This document shows, one piece after another, positions 50,719 through 58,993 of a DNA stretch of 64,000 bases. Made by a program: the position numbers and the translations under genes. The stretch lies in contig NZ_PAQR01000008.1 in the NCBI RefSeq assembly GCF_002709775.1, forward strand, positions 1-64,000. The letters run 5' to 3'. The notes below the pieces were generated by a model. It searched no databases and was not told the DNA's origin. It was given only the letters and a program-made list of their open reading frames with translations. Numbering within the stretch: the first letter of the stretch is position 1; each line of letters starts with the position of its first letter. This DNA is from Thalassospira sp. Lineage in GTDB: Bacteria; Pseudomonadota; Alphaproteobacteria; Rhodospirillales; Thalassospiraceae.

Positions 50719-51942
50719 TCACTTGTCCATTTCGCGGTATTTCTGTTCGACAACGCGCGCGGTTTCGCGCCAGACCGGCAACCGGTCGGCCTTGCCCAGA
50801 CGTTCAAGATATTCAAGATCAATCCGGCTTTCCGGTGCCTTGCCAGTCCTGCCTTCAATCGCGACTTCGCGCGCCAGATGCTGCGCAACATAAATCGTGC
50901 TCAGCGCATTCATTTCGCTGTGCGGGGTATCTTGCGGGCGATGGTGATAGGCAACCGTTTGCACCATCGCACTCGGAAAGCCCCAAAGCCCCAGAAGGTA
51001 GGCGCCGATTTCCGGATGAGCCGCGCCAAATTGATCACGCTCGGCGACATAGATCGGGATGTTTTCCGCCTCGACCCGTTTGACGACCTCGGCCATTTCA
51101 TTGGCGCGATAGGCATAAAGGATCAGGCTGCCGGTGTGGCTAAGCATGCCGACCGCGGCCATCACGTTGATCACTTCCTTGGGCAGTTTTTCCTGTTCGG
51201 CAATCAGGGTCGCCACCACGCCAAGCTGCTGGCTGCGCTGGCAAAGCTGCATCATGCGCGCGACAGCGGGTTTGGGGCCATCAAAGCTTCTAAACAGGCC
51301 GATAAACAGCGCCAGCGCCTTAAGCGTATCAATCCCGATCATGCGGATCGCCTGCGAGATCGAGGTGATTTTCATGCTGACCGCAAAATAGGCCGAATTG
51401 GTCAGCTTCAGGATCTCGGCGGTCAAGGCAATGTCGGATGCAACAATCGCAGTCAGCTGATCATTGCTGACCAGCGGGTTTTCAAGTGCCTTCACAAGAT
51501 TGGTATAGGTGGTCGGCGGTGATGCCAGTGCATCGATCCCGCCAACAAGTGCACGCAGTTCCGGATTGGTCAGAAGGTTACGCAGATCAAGGGCGTTCTC
51601 GATGGTTTCAATCAGCATCTGATCATCGCATGGTTTGGCCAGATACTGGTGTGCCGGGCCAACCGTGCGCAAAATGGCTTCTTCCTCGGCAAAGCCCGAC
51701 AGGATGATACGCGCGGTATGCGGGTGTCTTTCCTGCATGATCGTCAAAAGCGCAGCGCCATCGGTTCCGGGCATGCGCATGTCCGAAACCACCACATCGG
51801 GTTCGATCTCGTCCGCCTTGGCAAGCGCGCTTTCCGCGTCATGGGCGAACAGCAGCTCCCACCCCGCGCGGACAGACCGGAACCGGCGGCGCAAGCCATC
51901 CAGAATATTTTTGTCATCATCGACAAAAAGGATGACGCTCAT
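50719..51942 (-). CDS. Response regulator with HDOD output domain (copy 1)
   Basis: From the ATG at 51942 (GAGG site 5 nt upstream; the longer frame to 51966 has none) the protein has 407 residues. The receiver domain has Asp8-Asp10 and phospho-Asp54 in VVSDMRMPGTDG. The HDOD domain (about 145-345) shows the expected ASDIALTAEILKLTNSAYFA, LGIxTL-like MIGIDTLKALAL and VAYHHRPQ segments. HDOD domains lack nuclease or phosphodiesterase residues and act in signalling. It is a close paralogue of the gene at 52072: same length, same domain order and many identical blocks. It is followed after 9 bp by the receiver/HD-GYP-like gene. Confidence 0.92.
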   Translation of the reverse strand: MSVILFVDDDKNILDGLRRRFRSVRAGWELLFAHDAESALAKADEIEPDVVVSDMRMPGTDGAALLTIMQERHPHTARIILSGFAEEEAILRTVGPAHQYLAKPCDDQMLIETIENALDLRNLLTNPELRALVGGIDALASPPTTYTNLVKALENPLVSNDQLTAIVASDIALTAEILKLTNSAYFAVSMKITSISQAIRMIGIDTLKALALFIGLFRSFDGPKPAVARMMQLCQRSQQLGVVATLIAEQEKLPKEVINVMAAVGMLSHTGSLILYAYRANEMAEVVKRVEAENIPIYVAERDQFGAAHPEIGAYLLGLWGFPSAMVQTVAYHHRPQDTPHSEMNALSTIYVAQHLAREVAIEGRTGKAPESRIDLEYLERLGKADRLPVWRETARVVEQKYREMDK

Positions 51943-52033
51943 TTTCACCTCATGCGTGTGCTCCATGTTTCATACATGGGGCCTGCAAGAGGTCTTTGAT
52001 AGTCCGCATATGTGGAGGGTTGTGGTCTTTGGA

Positions 52034-52069
52034 CCGCTTTTTTTATCCGTCACCCTGACGGCTAAGCGG
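52034..52069. terminator. Nested hairpin between the two HDOD genes
   Basis: Inner arms CCGTCA (52047-52052) and TGACGG (52056-52061), outer arms CCGCTT (52034-52039) and AAGCGG (52064-52069). On the minus strand it directly follows the stop of HDOD copy 2, but no T run comes after it, so it may be a processing or attenuation hairpin and not a full terminator. Confidence 0.4.
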
Positions 52070-52071
52070 CC

Positions 52072-53295
52072 CTAGCTGTTGGTCAGTTCGCGATACTTTT
52101 CCGAAACCACGGCGGCGATATTGGCCCACTCGTCAAGATGGCCGTCCTTGCCGATCTGGGTCAGGTAATCGTGGTCGATTGTGCTTTCAACTGCGTGGCC
52201 GGCATCGCGGTCGGCGATTTCCCGGGTCAGATGTTGCGCAACATAGATCGCGGTCAGTGCCGTCATTTCCCGGTGCGGCAAATCCATTGGCCGATGGTGA
52301 TAGGCAACCGCCTGAATGACCGGGGCAGGGAACCCCCAAAGCCCAAGCAGATAGGCACCGATTTCGGCATGCCCGGCACCAAATTGTTCGGCCTCGGCCT
52401 GATCGATTGAAATGCCTTCCTTTTCGACCCGTTCAACAACTGCCTGCATTTCATCGGGCCGGTTGGTGTAAAGGATCAATGTCCCGATGTGGCTCAACAT
52501 CCCGATCGATGGCACCGCATGGCAAATCTCACGCGGCAGGTGTTCATATTCGGCAATCAGCGCGGCTGTGACGCCAATCTGCTGCGATCGATGACACAGG
52601 CGCTTAAGGTTGGCCGCCTGACTGGGCGGGCCGTTAAACCCGCGATACAGCCCGACAAAAAGCGCAAGCGCCTTAAGCGTTTCCATGCCCAGCATCCGCA
52701 CCGCATGTGCCACCGATGACACATTCTGTGTGACCGCAAAATAGGATGAATTGGTCAGTTTCAGAACTTCGGTGGTTAGCGCGATGTCGGATTCAACGAT
52801 CTTGCTGATGGTCTCAAGCGAGTAGTTCGGATCGGAAAACGCGGTTTCAAGCCGCATATAGGTATCAGGCGGCGATGCCAGGCTTTTGGAACCCGCAACA
52901 AGGGTGCGAAGTTCGGGGCTGCGCAACAACTGACGCAGGCCAAGCGCGTTCTCGATGCTTTCGATCAGCGTTTCATTGTCGCACGGCTTGCTTAGAAACT
53001 GATGCGCCGGGCCGATGGTACGCAGATAGGATGCGTTGTCGGCATGACCGGTCAGAATGATGCGCACCGCATCCGGATGGGTTTTCTGCAAGGTTTCCAG
53101 CAAGGTCACCCCATCCATGCCCGGCATCTGGATGTCCGAAACGATAACGTCAAAATCCCGACTTTCGGCAAGTTCGATGGCCTCTGGTCCGCTATTGGCG
53201 AAATACAAATTCCAGTCGGGACGCGCACTGCGCAAGCGCCGGCGCAAGCCGCTCAGGATGTTGGTATCGTCATCGACAAACAGAATGTGGTGCAT
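52072..53295 (-). CDS. Response regulator with HDOD output domain (copy 2)
   Basis: From the ATG at 53295 (AAGG 5 nt upstream) the protein has 407 residues, exactly the length of its neighbour; the frame extends to 53439 without support. The receiver has phospho-Asp54 in VIVSDIQMPGMDGVTL; the HDOD half shows ESDIALTTEVLKLTNSSYFA, RMLGMETLKALALFVGLYRGF and AVAYHHRPMD. It starts the cluster of four signalling genes and is separated from HDOD copy 1 by 129 bp with a hairpin. Tandem copies with the same phospho-site suggest that both are served by the PAS kinase at 48089, possibly in competition (inference). Confidence 0.92.
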   Translation of the reverse strand: MHHILFVDDDTNILSGLRRRLRSARPDWNLYFANSGPEAIELAESRDFDVIVSDIQMPGMDGVTLLETLQKTHPDAVRIILTGHADNASYLRTIGPAHQFLSKPCDNETLIESIENALGLRQLLRSPELRTLVAGSKSLASPPDTYMRLETAFSDPNYSLETISKIVESDIALTTEVLKLTNSSYFAVTQNVSSVAHAVRMLGMETLKALALFVGLYRGFNGPPSQAANLKRLCHRSQQIGVTAALIAEYEHLPREICHAVPSIGMLSHIGTLILYTNRPDEMQAVVERVEKEGISIDQAEAEQFGAGHAEIGAYLLGLWGFPAPVIQAVAYHHRPMDLPHREMTALTAIYVAQHLTREIADRDAGHAVESTIDHDYLTQIGKDGHLDEWANIAAVVSEKYRELTNS

Positions 53296-53609
53296 CGGAC
53301 CTTGTTCTTCTTGGGGTAATTTGCAGATGGCAGAACGGCGGAGCGACTCGATCCTTAAGGATAACAGATTTTCGAAGATTTTGCCCTTCTCCGCACAGCA
53401 ATTGACTGTCACGCGCAGGTTTTGCCTTCGGAAACACATACGTCAGTATAAGTAAAGCAACATCAACCACTTACATAAAGGTTGTTTGTGGTGTGAATGT
53501 CATATTTTGTCAGAATGTAACATGCAAAGCACGGGTACAATTTTAACGACTTTAAAACGTAAGGCGATCAATCGCCGTTTTTGATCGACCGGGGGGTACG
53601 ATCTCCTAA
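53296..53609. promoter_or_regulatory. Divergent control region of the HDOD cluster and pentapeptide gene 1, with leader hairpin
   Basis: A 314-bp AT-rich spacer. Near its right end the perfect dyad GGCGAT-CA-ATCGCC (53563-53576) is followed by a T run at 53578-53582, terminator-like, 28 bp before the ATG of the pentapeptide gene. It could be an attenuator in the leader of that gene. No small gene seen. Confidence 0.45.
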
Positions 53610-54875
53610 ATGACAACGCGTACGGAACTGGTTGATGCCATCAAAAAGCATCAGCTCTATGTGATGAAGCAACCGGGTGGGCGGCGATTGCAATTGCGCA
53701 ATGGCAACCTGTCACGAATCAAGATGAGCAAGATCAGTCTTGAAGATGCTGTATTGCCCGGTGCCAACTTCATCCAGGCCGCAATCCGCGACGTCAAATT
53801 CGATTTCTGTGATCTGTTCGGCACCAACTTCGTCGAGGCCGACCTCGAAGGGTCAAGCTTCATGCGGGCTGATTTGCGCGGGGCCAACATGGCACGTGCA
53901 AAGCTGCGCAACGCCAACCTCAAGGGGGCGGACCTTCGATCCGGGGTTATGGTCATCGTTGATGCCGGACGCGAACGCAAGGTCAAACGCAACACCGATC
54001 TGGCCAATGCCGATCTGCAGGGCTCGGTGATGTCGGGTGCCAACCTGTCGGAAAGCAACATGTCCGGTGCGCGCCTTGCCGATGCGGATCTGAGTGACGC
54101 CAACATGTTTGCCGTCAACCTTGCCGGGGCGGATCTTTCGGGCTGTAACCTTTCGGGGGCAAAGCTCAAAAACGCCAACCTCAAGGGGGCCAAGCTCAAG
54201 GACTCCCTTCTGTTGGGAACAGATCTGTCCGGGGCCAATCTGCGCAATGTTGATTTGTCCAATGTCGATCTGTCGCAGGCCAATACATCGAACTCGATCG
54301 GCAGCAAGGCGGTAACACCGCTTCCCGAAGACATTCGTATTTTGCTCAATGCCCATACCGAATGGTTGACCAGCGGCGGGGTTGCGGGTGCGCGCCTTGA
54401 TGTGACGGGGCGCGATCTGACCGAACTTGATTTCACCGGTTTTGATCTGTCAGCCGCTTGCTTTGATGATTGCATCCTGCGCGGTGTGTTGCTGGTTGAT
54501 ACCATTCTGGTGATGGCATCAATGCGCAATGCCGATCTGTCCCGTGCGCGGCTGAGCGGATCGGTCATGAATGGTGTGCGCATGTCCTATGCCAACTGCA
54601 CAAAATCGGTGTTCCAGGGGGTCAAGTTCGGCGGGGTCGAACAACGCGATGCCAAGGGCCAGAAAACCGGTGAAGTCTGGCGGGCCGATTTGCAATCAAC
54701 CGATTTCTCCCATGCCGATCTTCGCAATTCGGTCTTTGATGAACCGCGCATGAAGGGCGCGAATCTAAGTAAGGCCAATGTCGCCGGTGTCGCGTTTGGC
54801 GAGACGGATCTTAGCGAAGTCGAACTTGAAGGGGCCAATATCGGCTCGATTCTGACCGGAACCATCCCTGACTAG
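53610..54875 (+). CDS. Pentapeptide-repeat protein, paralogue 1
   Basis: A 421-residue protein. Residues 1-35 (TELVDAIKKHQLYVMKQPGG) form a short helical head, followed by runs of A(D/N)LxX pentapeptides from about 45 to 230: GANFIQ, FVEADLEGSSFMRADLRGAN, and so on. An interruption at about 235-275 (PEDIRILLNAHTEWLTSGGV) looks like a helical insert, then repeats resume to the end. Such repeats fold as right-handed beta-helices; some relatives mimic DNA and bind gyrase, most have no known role. No signal peptide or membrane segment. The start ATG has a GGGGGG stretch about 11 nt upstream, the same layout as in paralogue 2. It stands next to the HDOD cluster, divergent from it. Confidence 0.9.
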   Translation: MTTRTELVDAIKKHQLYVMKQPGGRRLQLRNGNLSRIKMSKISLEDAVLPGANFIQAAIRDVKFDFCDLFGTNFVEADLEGSSFMRADLRGANMARAKLRNANLKGADLRSGVMVIVDAGRERKVKRNTDLANADLQGSVMSGANLSESNMSGARLADADLSDANMFAVNLAGADLSGCNLSGAKLKNANLKGAKLKDSLLLGTDLSGANLRNVDLSNVDLSQANTSNSIGSKAVTPLPEDIRILLNAHTEWLTSGGVAGARLDVTGRDLTELDFTGFDLSAACFDDCILRGVLLVDTILVMASMRNADLSRARLSGSVMNGVRMSYANCTKSVFQGVKFGGVEQRDAKGQKTGEVWRADLQSTDFSHADLRNSVFDEPRMKGANLSKANVAGVAFGETDLSEVELEGANIGSILTGTIPD

Positions 54876-55063
54876 GTGTAGGTCTTTACACCGCTTTCTG
54901 GCAGATATGCTGTGCATCCGGATAGGGCTTTGGCCCAAATACCCCAACAATCCAGAAACGTTTCCATACAACGCGTTAAACATATTGCGTTGCGGGCGTT
55001 CTGCTGCTTTCTATAATGCTTAATAATAAAAAACTGATTTAGAGCTTGGGGGCTATCCGCCAC

Positions 55064-56338
55064 ATGTCATCGCGTTCGGAATTGATCGATGCGATCAAGA
55101 AGCATCAATTATATCTCAATCAAAAGCCGGGCGGCGTGCGCATGCAATTGCGCAATGGCAACCTTTCCCGCATCAAGATGAACAAGATCAGCCTGAAAGA
55201 AGCTGTCCTGCCGGGCGCGAACTTCATTCAGGCAAGTGCGCGCGATGTCTGCTTTGATTTCTGCGATCTTTTTGGCGCCAACTTTGTCGAAGCCGATCTT
55301 GAAGGATCGACGTTTGAACGTGCCGATTTGCGCGGTGCAAACATGGCGCGGACCAATTTGCGCAATGCCAACCTGAACGGTATTGACCTGCGCGCGGGCA
55401 TCATGGTGGTTCTCGAAGGCACGCGTGAGCGTACCGTCAAACGCGAAACCGATATGTCGAATGCCGACCTTGAAGGCGCGATGATGTGGGGGGCCAATAT
55501 GGCTGGCACCAACATGTCTGGTGCGCGTCTTGCCAACACCGATATGAGTGACGCCAACATGTTTGCCGTCAACCTCGAAGGTGCCGACCTGACCGGGTGC
55601 AAGATGAATGGCGCCAAGCTTCGCAATGCCAACCTCAAGGGCGCGAAACTTGCCGGAACGGAACTTGTCGGTGCGGATCTCAGTGGTGCCAACCTGCGAA
55701 ATGTTGATTTGCAGGATGTCGATCTGACCCAGGCCAACACGTCCTATTCCATTGGGGGCGGCACGCCGAGTGCACCCTTGGTCGACGACATCCGTGCTCT
55801 GGTCAATGGCCATAGCGAGTGGCTGTCTACCGGTGGCAAGACCGGCATGCCGATGATTGCGGCGGGCCGTGACCTTTCGGGGATGGATTTCTCGGGCATG
55901 GATTTGTCCGGTGCGGTGTTTGACAAATGCATCATGCGCGGCACGCTTTTCATCGACACCATCCTTGCCATGTGTTCGATGCGCGAAGCCGACATGCAAA
56001 AGATCCGCATGAATGGCGCGGTACTTGATGGCGTGCGCATGGCGGGATCGGATTGCACCGAAGGCGTGTTTCAGGGGGTTCACTTCGGCGGTGTCGATCA
56101 GCGCGACAAAAAGGGTGAGAAAACCGGAACCGTTTGGCAGGCCGATCTGTCAGGCGTCAATTTCGAACAGGCGGATTTGCGGAACTCTGTCTTCCACGAA
56201 GCCAAGATGAAGGGTGCCAACCTGACCAAGGCGAACGTTGCCGGCGTGGCCTTTGGCGCAACCGACCTGACCGAGGTCGAACTCGAAGGGGCCAATGTCG
56301 GCCTTATCCTGAATGGCTATATCCCCGGCAAGAAATAA
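55064..56338 (+). CDS. Pentapeptide-repeat protein, paralogue 2
   Basis: A 424-residue protein starting MSSRSELIDAIKKHQLYLNQ, aligned with paralogue 1 from residue 1, which fixes the ATG at 55064 and not the TTG at 55046. It has the same plan: helical head, pentapeptides (ANFVEADLEGSTFERADLRG), the break at about 240-280 (VDDIRALVNGHSEWLSTGGK), and a second repeat block that ends VELEGANVGLIL. The two proteins agree through their whole length, so they come from a tandem duplication with 188 bp between them. It is rich in Met where paralogue 1 has Leu or Ser (for example MMWGANMAGTNMSG). A terminator follows at 56366-56396. Function unknown. Confidence 0.9.
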   Translation: MSSRSELIDAIKKHQLYLNQKPGGVRMQLRNGNLSRIKMNKISLKEAVLPGANFIQASARDVCFDFCDLFGANFVEADLEGSTFERADLRGANMARTNLRNANLNGIDLRAGIMVVLEGTRERTVKRETDMSNADLEGAMMWGANMAGTNMSGARLANTDMSDANMFAVNLEGADLTGCKMNGAKLRNANLKGAKLAGTELVGADLSGANLRNVDLQDVDLTQANTSYSIGGGTPSAPLVDDIRALVNGHSEWLSTGGKTGMPMIAAGRDLSGMDFSGMDLSGAVFDKCIMRGTLFIDTILAMCSMREADMQKIRMNGAVLDGVRMAGSDCTEGVFQGVHFGGVDQRDKKGEKTGTVWQADLSGVNFEQADLRNSVFHEAKMKGANLTKANVAGVAFGATDLTEVELEGANVGLILNGYIPGKK

Positions 56339-56365
56339 CCTTTCTTGCGCAGTCCCCGGAAATGC

Positions 56366-56396
56366 AAAACGCCGCCCTCATCGAAGGCGGCGTTTT
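56366..56396. terminator. Bidirectional rho-independent terminator
   Basis: An 11-bp perfect stem AAAACGCCGCC (56366-56376) with GGCGGCGTTTT (56386-56396), a 9-nt loop, and a T run. It serves pentapeptide gene 2 and the convergent argJ. Confidence 0.92.
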
Positions 56397-56419
56397 TGAT
56401 TTTTTGCGATCTTTGATCG

Positions 56420-57649
56420 TTAGCTGCGGTAATCCGCATTGATCGAGATATAGCCATGCGTCAGGTCACAGGTCCAGACCGTGGCTGCACCATCGCCAAA
56501 GCCAAGATCGGCATCAATATCGATATACTGACCCTTGATATGGGCTTCGACCGGGCCTTCGTCGTAATCGGCAACGCGTTCGCCATTTTTGGCAAGCGTA
56601 ATGCCACCAATGGCAACGGTCAGTTTGTTCGGATCGGCCGTAACACCGCATTTGCCAACCGCCATGACGATACGGCCCCAGTTGGCGTCTTCACCGGCGA
56701 TGGCTGTTTTAACCAGCGGGGAGTTTGCAATCGCCTTGGCGGCAGTCTTGGCTTCTTTCTCGCTCACCGCACCGGTGACATTAACCGTGATGAACTTTGA
56801 TGCGCCTTCGCCGTCACGCACGATCTGATGGGCAAGATCACGCAGCACGTCTTCAAATGCCGCTTTAAACGCCGCCAGTGCCGGATCGTTGACATCATTG
56901 ATGACGTCATTGCCCGCCTTGCCTGTGGCTGCCACCAGAAGCGTGTCCGAGGTCGAGGTATCGCTATCAACCGTGATCGCATTGAAGCTGCGATTGTTGC
57001 AATCGGCCAGAATGGTCTGCAGAACGCTGTGCGGCAGGGCGGCATCAGTAAAGACAAAGCTCAGCATTGTCGCCATGTTCGGCTCGATCATGCCAGATCC
57101 CTTGGCGATCCCGGCGATGGTGACGGTCTTGCCATTGATGGTCGCGGTGGCCGACGCGCCCTTGGGGAAGGTATCGGTGGTCATGATCGCCTTGGCGGCA
57201 TCAAGCCAGCTTGCGTCATTGGCCAGAATGTCATCCATCGCATCGGTGATGCGGTTTGCCGTGGTCGGTTCGCCAATCACCCCGGTCGATGCGGTAAAGA
57301 TTTCGGTCTTGGCGCAGCCAAGTGCCTTGGACGCGGTTTCGACCTTGTCGGCGACGAACTTTTCACCCGCCTTGCCGGTAAAGGCGACCGAGTTGCCCGC
57401 ATTGACAAAGAATGCACGGCCACTGCCACCCTTAAGTGCTTCACGGCCCCAGCGCACAGCAGCCGATGCTGTGGTCGATGTGGTGAAAACACCTGCGACC
57501 TGGGTTCCGGCTTCAAGTTCTGCCAACAGCACGTCCGGGCGGCCCTTATAGCGGATGCCAAGGGTCGCGGTATGCAGTTTGACACCGGCAATCGCCGGAA
57601 GATCGGGGAATGCCGCAGGGGCAAGCGGTGAAATGGCAGTCGCAACCAT
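56420..57649 (-). CDS. argJ: Bifunctional ornithine acetyltransferase / N-acetylglutamate synthase
   Basis: From the ATG at 57649 the protein has 409 residues, the normal ArgJ size; the frame stays open to 57784 but without similarity. ArgJ moves the acetyl group from N-acetylornithine to glutamate in the cyclic arginine pathway. The self-cleavage site is in KGSGMIEPNMATMLSF, where the chain splits before the Thr of A-T-M-L to free the nucleophile of the beta subunit. Other conserved stretches are FVNAGNSVAFTGKAG, STGVIGEP, TVDSDTSTSDT and EDANWGRIVMAVGK. The neighbourhood argJ - parvulin - secA is common in alphaproteobacteria, although here two extra genes lie between the parvulin and secA. 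Confidence 0.97.
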   Translation of the reverse strand: MVATAISPLAPAAFPDLPAIAGVKLHTATLGIRYKGRPDVLLAELEAGTQVAGVFTTSTTASAAVRWGREALKGGSGRAFFVNAGNSVAFTGKAGEKFVADKVETASKALGCAKTEIFTASTGVIGEPTTANRITDAMDDILANDASWLDAAKAIMTTDTFPKGASATATINGKTVTIAGIAKGSGMIEPNMATMLSFVFTDAALPHSVLQTILADCNNRSFNAITVDSDTSTSDTLLVAATGKAGNDVINDVNDPALAAFKAAFEDVLRDLAHQIVRDGEGASKFITVNVTGAVSEKEAKTAAKAIANSPLVKTAIAGEDANWGRIVMAVGKCGVTADPNKLTVAIGGITLAKNGERVADYDEGPVEAHIKGQYIDIDADLGFGDGAATVWTCDLTHGYISINADYRS

Positions 57650-57759
57650 CGGTGCAAATTCCTTTATTGAACAAGTAGCTTTATCCTGCCGCAATGGTGG
57701 CGAAAAGCAAGCGGCAGAATCAGTTTGCGGATCACAGTGACCTGCAAAGTGATCTGCAA

Positions 57760-57794
57760 AAAACGGGGTGAAGCCAATGGCCACACCCCGTTTT
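57760..57794. terminator. Rho-independent terminator after the parvulin gene
   Basis: Stem AAAACGGGGTG (57760-57770) with CACCCCGTTTT (57784-57794), with a partly paired loop. On the minus strand it is followed by a T run, so it ends the parvulin gene and separates it from argJ. Confidence 0.85.
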
Positions 57795-57849
57795 GATCTT
57801 TTGGAAAGTCAGGGGCGGTCAGGACAATGCGACCGCCGTGTTTCCTGTC

Positions 57850-58716
57850 TTATTCAGCCGGTGCTTCCTTGGCAGCTTCTTCTGCTGCTTTCTCGGCTTC
57901 GATTTCGACGAAGTTGACGATTTCGGCATCATCGCGCAGGTCTTCGACAAGACCGTTAAACGCATCGCGGCTGATTTCAGCCACCAGCTGCTGACGGACT
58001 TCGTCGATTGACGGCTGGGTGCCTTCCTTGACTTCCTCAACCTTGATCACGTGCCAACCGAACTGGGTCTGAACCGGCTCGCTGGAATAGGTGCCTGCAT
58101 CCATGGCAAAGGCGGCATCGGCAAACGGTGCAACCATGTCGCCACGGTTAAAGAAGCCAAGATCGCCACCGTTCGGGCCGGACGGACCGGTCGATTTTTC
58201 CTTGGCGAGTTCTTCGAAGTCGGCACCATCATCAAGCTCGGCGATGATCGCCTGTGCGTCTTCTTCGCTTTCAAGCAGGATGTGGCGGGCGTGAACCTGC
58301 GGCTCCGGCTCATTCGTGGCGATGAATTCTTCGTATTTCGCGTTAACCGCTTCATCGGTGATCGCATCATTCAGTGCGCGATCAAGATAGGTTTCCGCAA
58401 TCAGGCGGCGCTCAAGCGCTGCGATCTGTGCTTTGACTTCCTCGTCATCGGCAAGACCGGCGTCGCTGCCGGCTTTCATCAGCAGGCGCTGGTTAATCTC
58501 GCGGGTCAGAAGATCCGCCTTGAGCATTTCAAACGGAAGCTGGCGATACTGTTGCGGCAGGCCCTGCTGGGTTGCGCGGACTTCGGATTCAAGGATTTCC
58601 TCACCATTGACCGTCGCCAGCACCGGGTCTTCTGCCGGTGCAGCGTCCTGCGCCATGGCAGGGGATGCAAAAATGACGGTTGCCAGGGACGCGGCAAGAA
58701 GGGATTTGCGCAGCAT
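57850..58716 (-). CDS. Periplasmic parvulin-type peptidyl-prolyl isomerase
   Basis: From the ATG at 58716 (GGAG 6 nt upstream) the protein has 288 residues; a longer frame to 58845 is unsupported. The signal peptide is 1-22 (SLLAASLATVIFASPAMA), cleaved before QDAAP. A SurA/PrsA-like N-terminal helical region (NGEEILESEVRATQQGLPQQ) is followed by the rotamase domain (about 135-235): VHARHILLESEEDAQAII, KSTGPSGPNGGDLGFFNRG and QTQFGWHVIKVEE are parvulin signatures. The C-terminus is an acidic, Ala/Glu-rich tail. Such proteins assist folding of secreted and outer-membrane proteins, which fits the nearby secA gene. Confidence 0.94.
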   Translation of the reverse strand: MLRKSLLAASLATVIFASPAMAQDAAPAEDPVLATVNGEEILESEVRATQQGLPQQYRQLPFEMLKADLLTREINQRLLMKAGSDAGLADDEEVKAQIAALERRLIAETYLDRALNDAITDEAVNAKYEEFIATNEPEPQVHARHILLESEEDAQAIIAELDDGADFEELAKEKSTGPSGPNGGDLGFFNRGDMVAPFADAAFAMDAGTYSSEPVQTQFGWHVIKVEEVKEGTQPSIDEVRQQLVAEISRDAFNGLVEDLRDDAEIVNFVEIEAEKAAEEAAKEAPAE

Positions 58717-58921
58717 AGTTTCTCCAGACTTTAATTTCAGACGGGCTTGTGCCCGATGCCTCTGCCCACGGGTAAAACACATAAGTGTTGCCTGCACAAG
58801 GCTTCGCCGTGGATGACGCACCTTTTGACAAAGCATTCTGTCCAAAATGTGAAACGCTTAAGTATGAAGTTTGATATATGCGCAATGATCCGCCGTGGTT
58901 GAACCGGGCGCCGCAAAACGA

Positions 58922-58956
58922 TCATCGCCCGCGCGCTTCAAAACGCCGGGCGATGA
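58922..58956 (-). terminator. Probable terminator of the calcium-binding pair operon
   Basis: A 10-bp stem, TCATCGCCCG (58922-58931) with CGGGCGATGA (58947-58956), lies 38 bp after the stop of the 58994 gene; a short TTTT follows on the minus strand. The rest of the 58717-58993 spacer shows nothing clear. Confidence 0.55.
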
Positions 58957-58993
58957 GATGACGGTTAGATGAAATCTGATGAAGGGGAGCGGC

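Noticed and set aside
50173-51522. 449-codon plus frame across two signalling genes
   Set aside because: It crosses the boundary of two well supported minus-strand genes and lacks similarity and a ribosome site.
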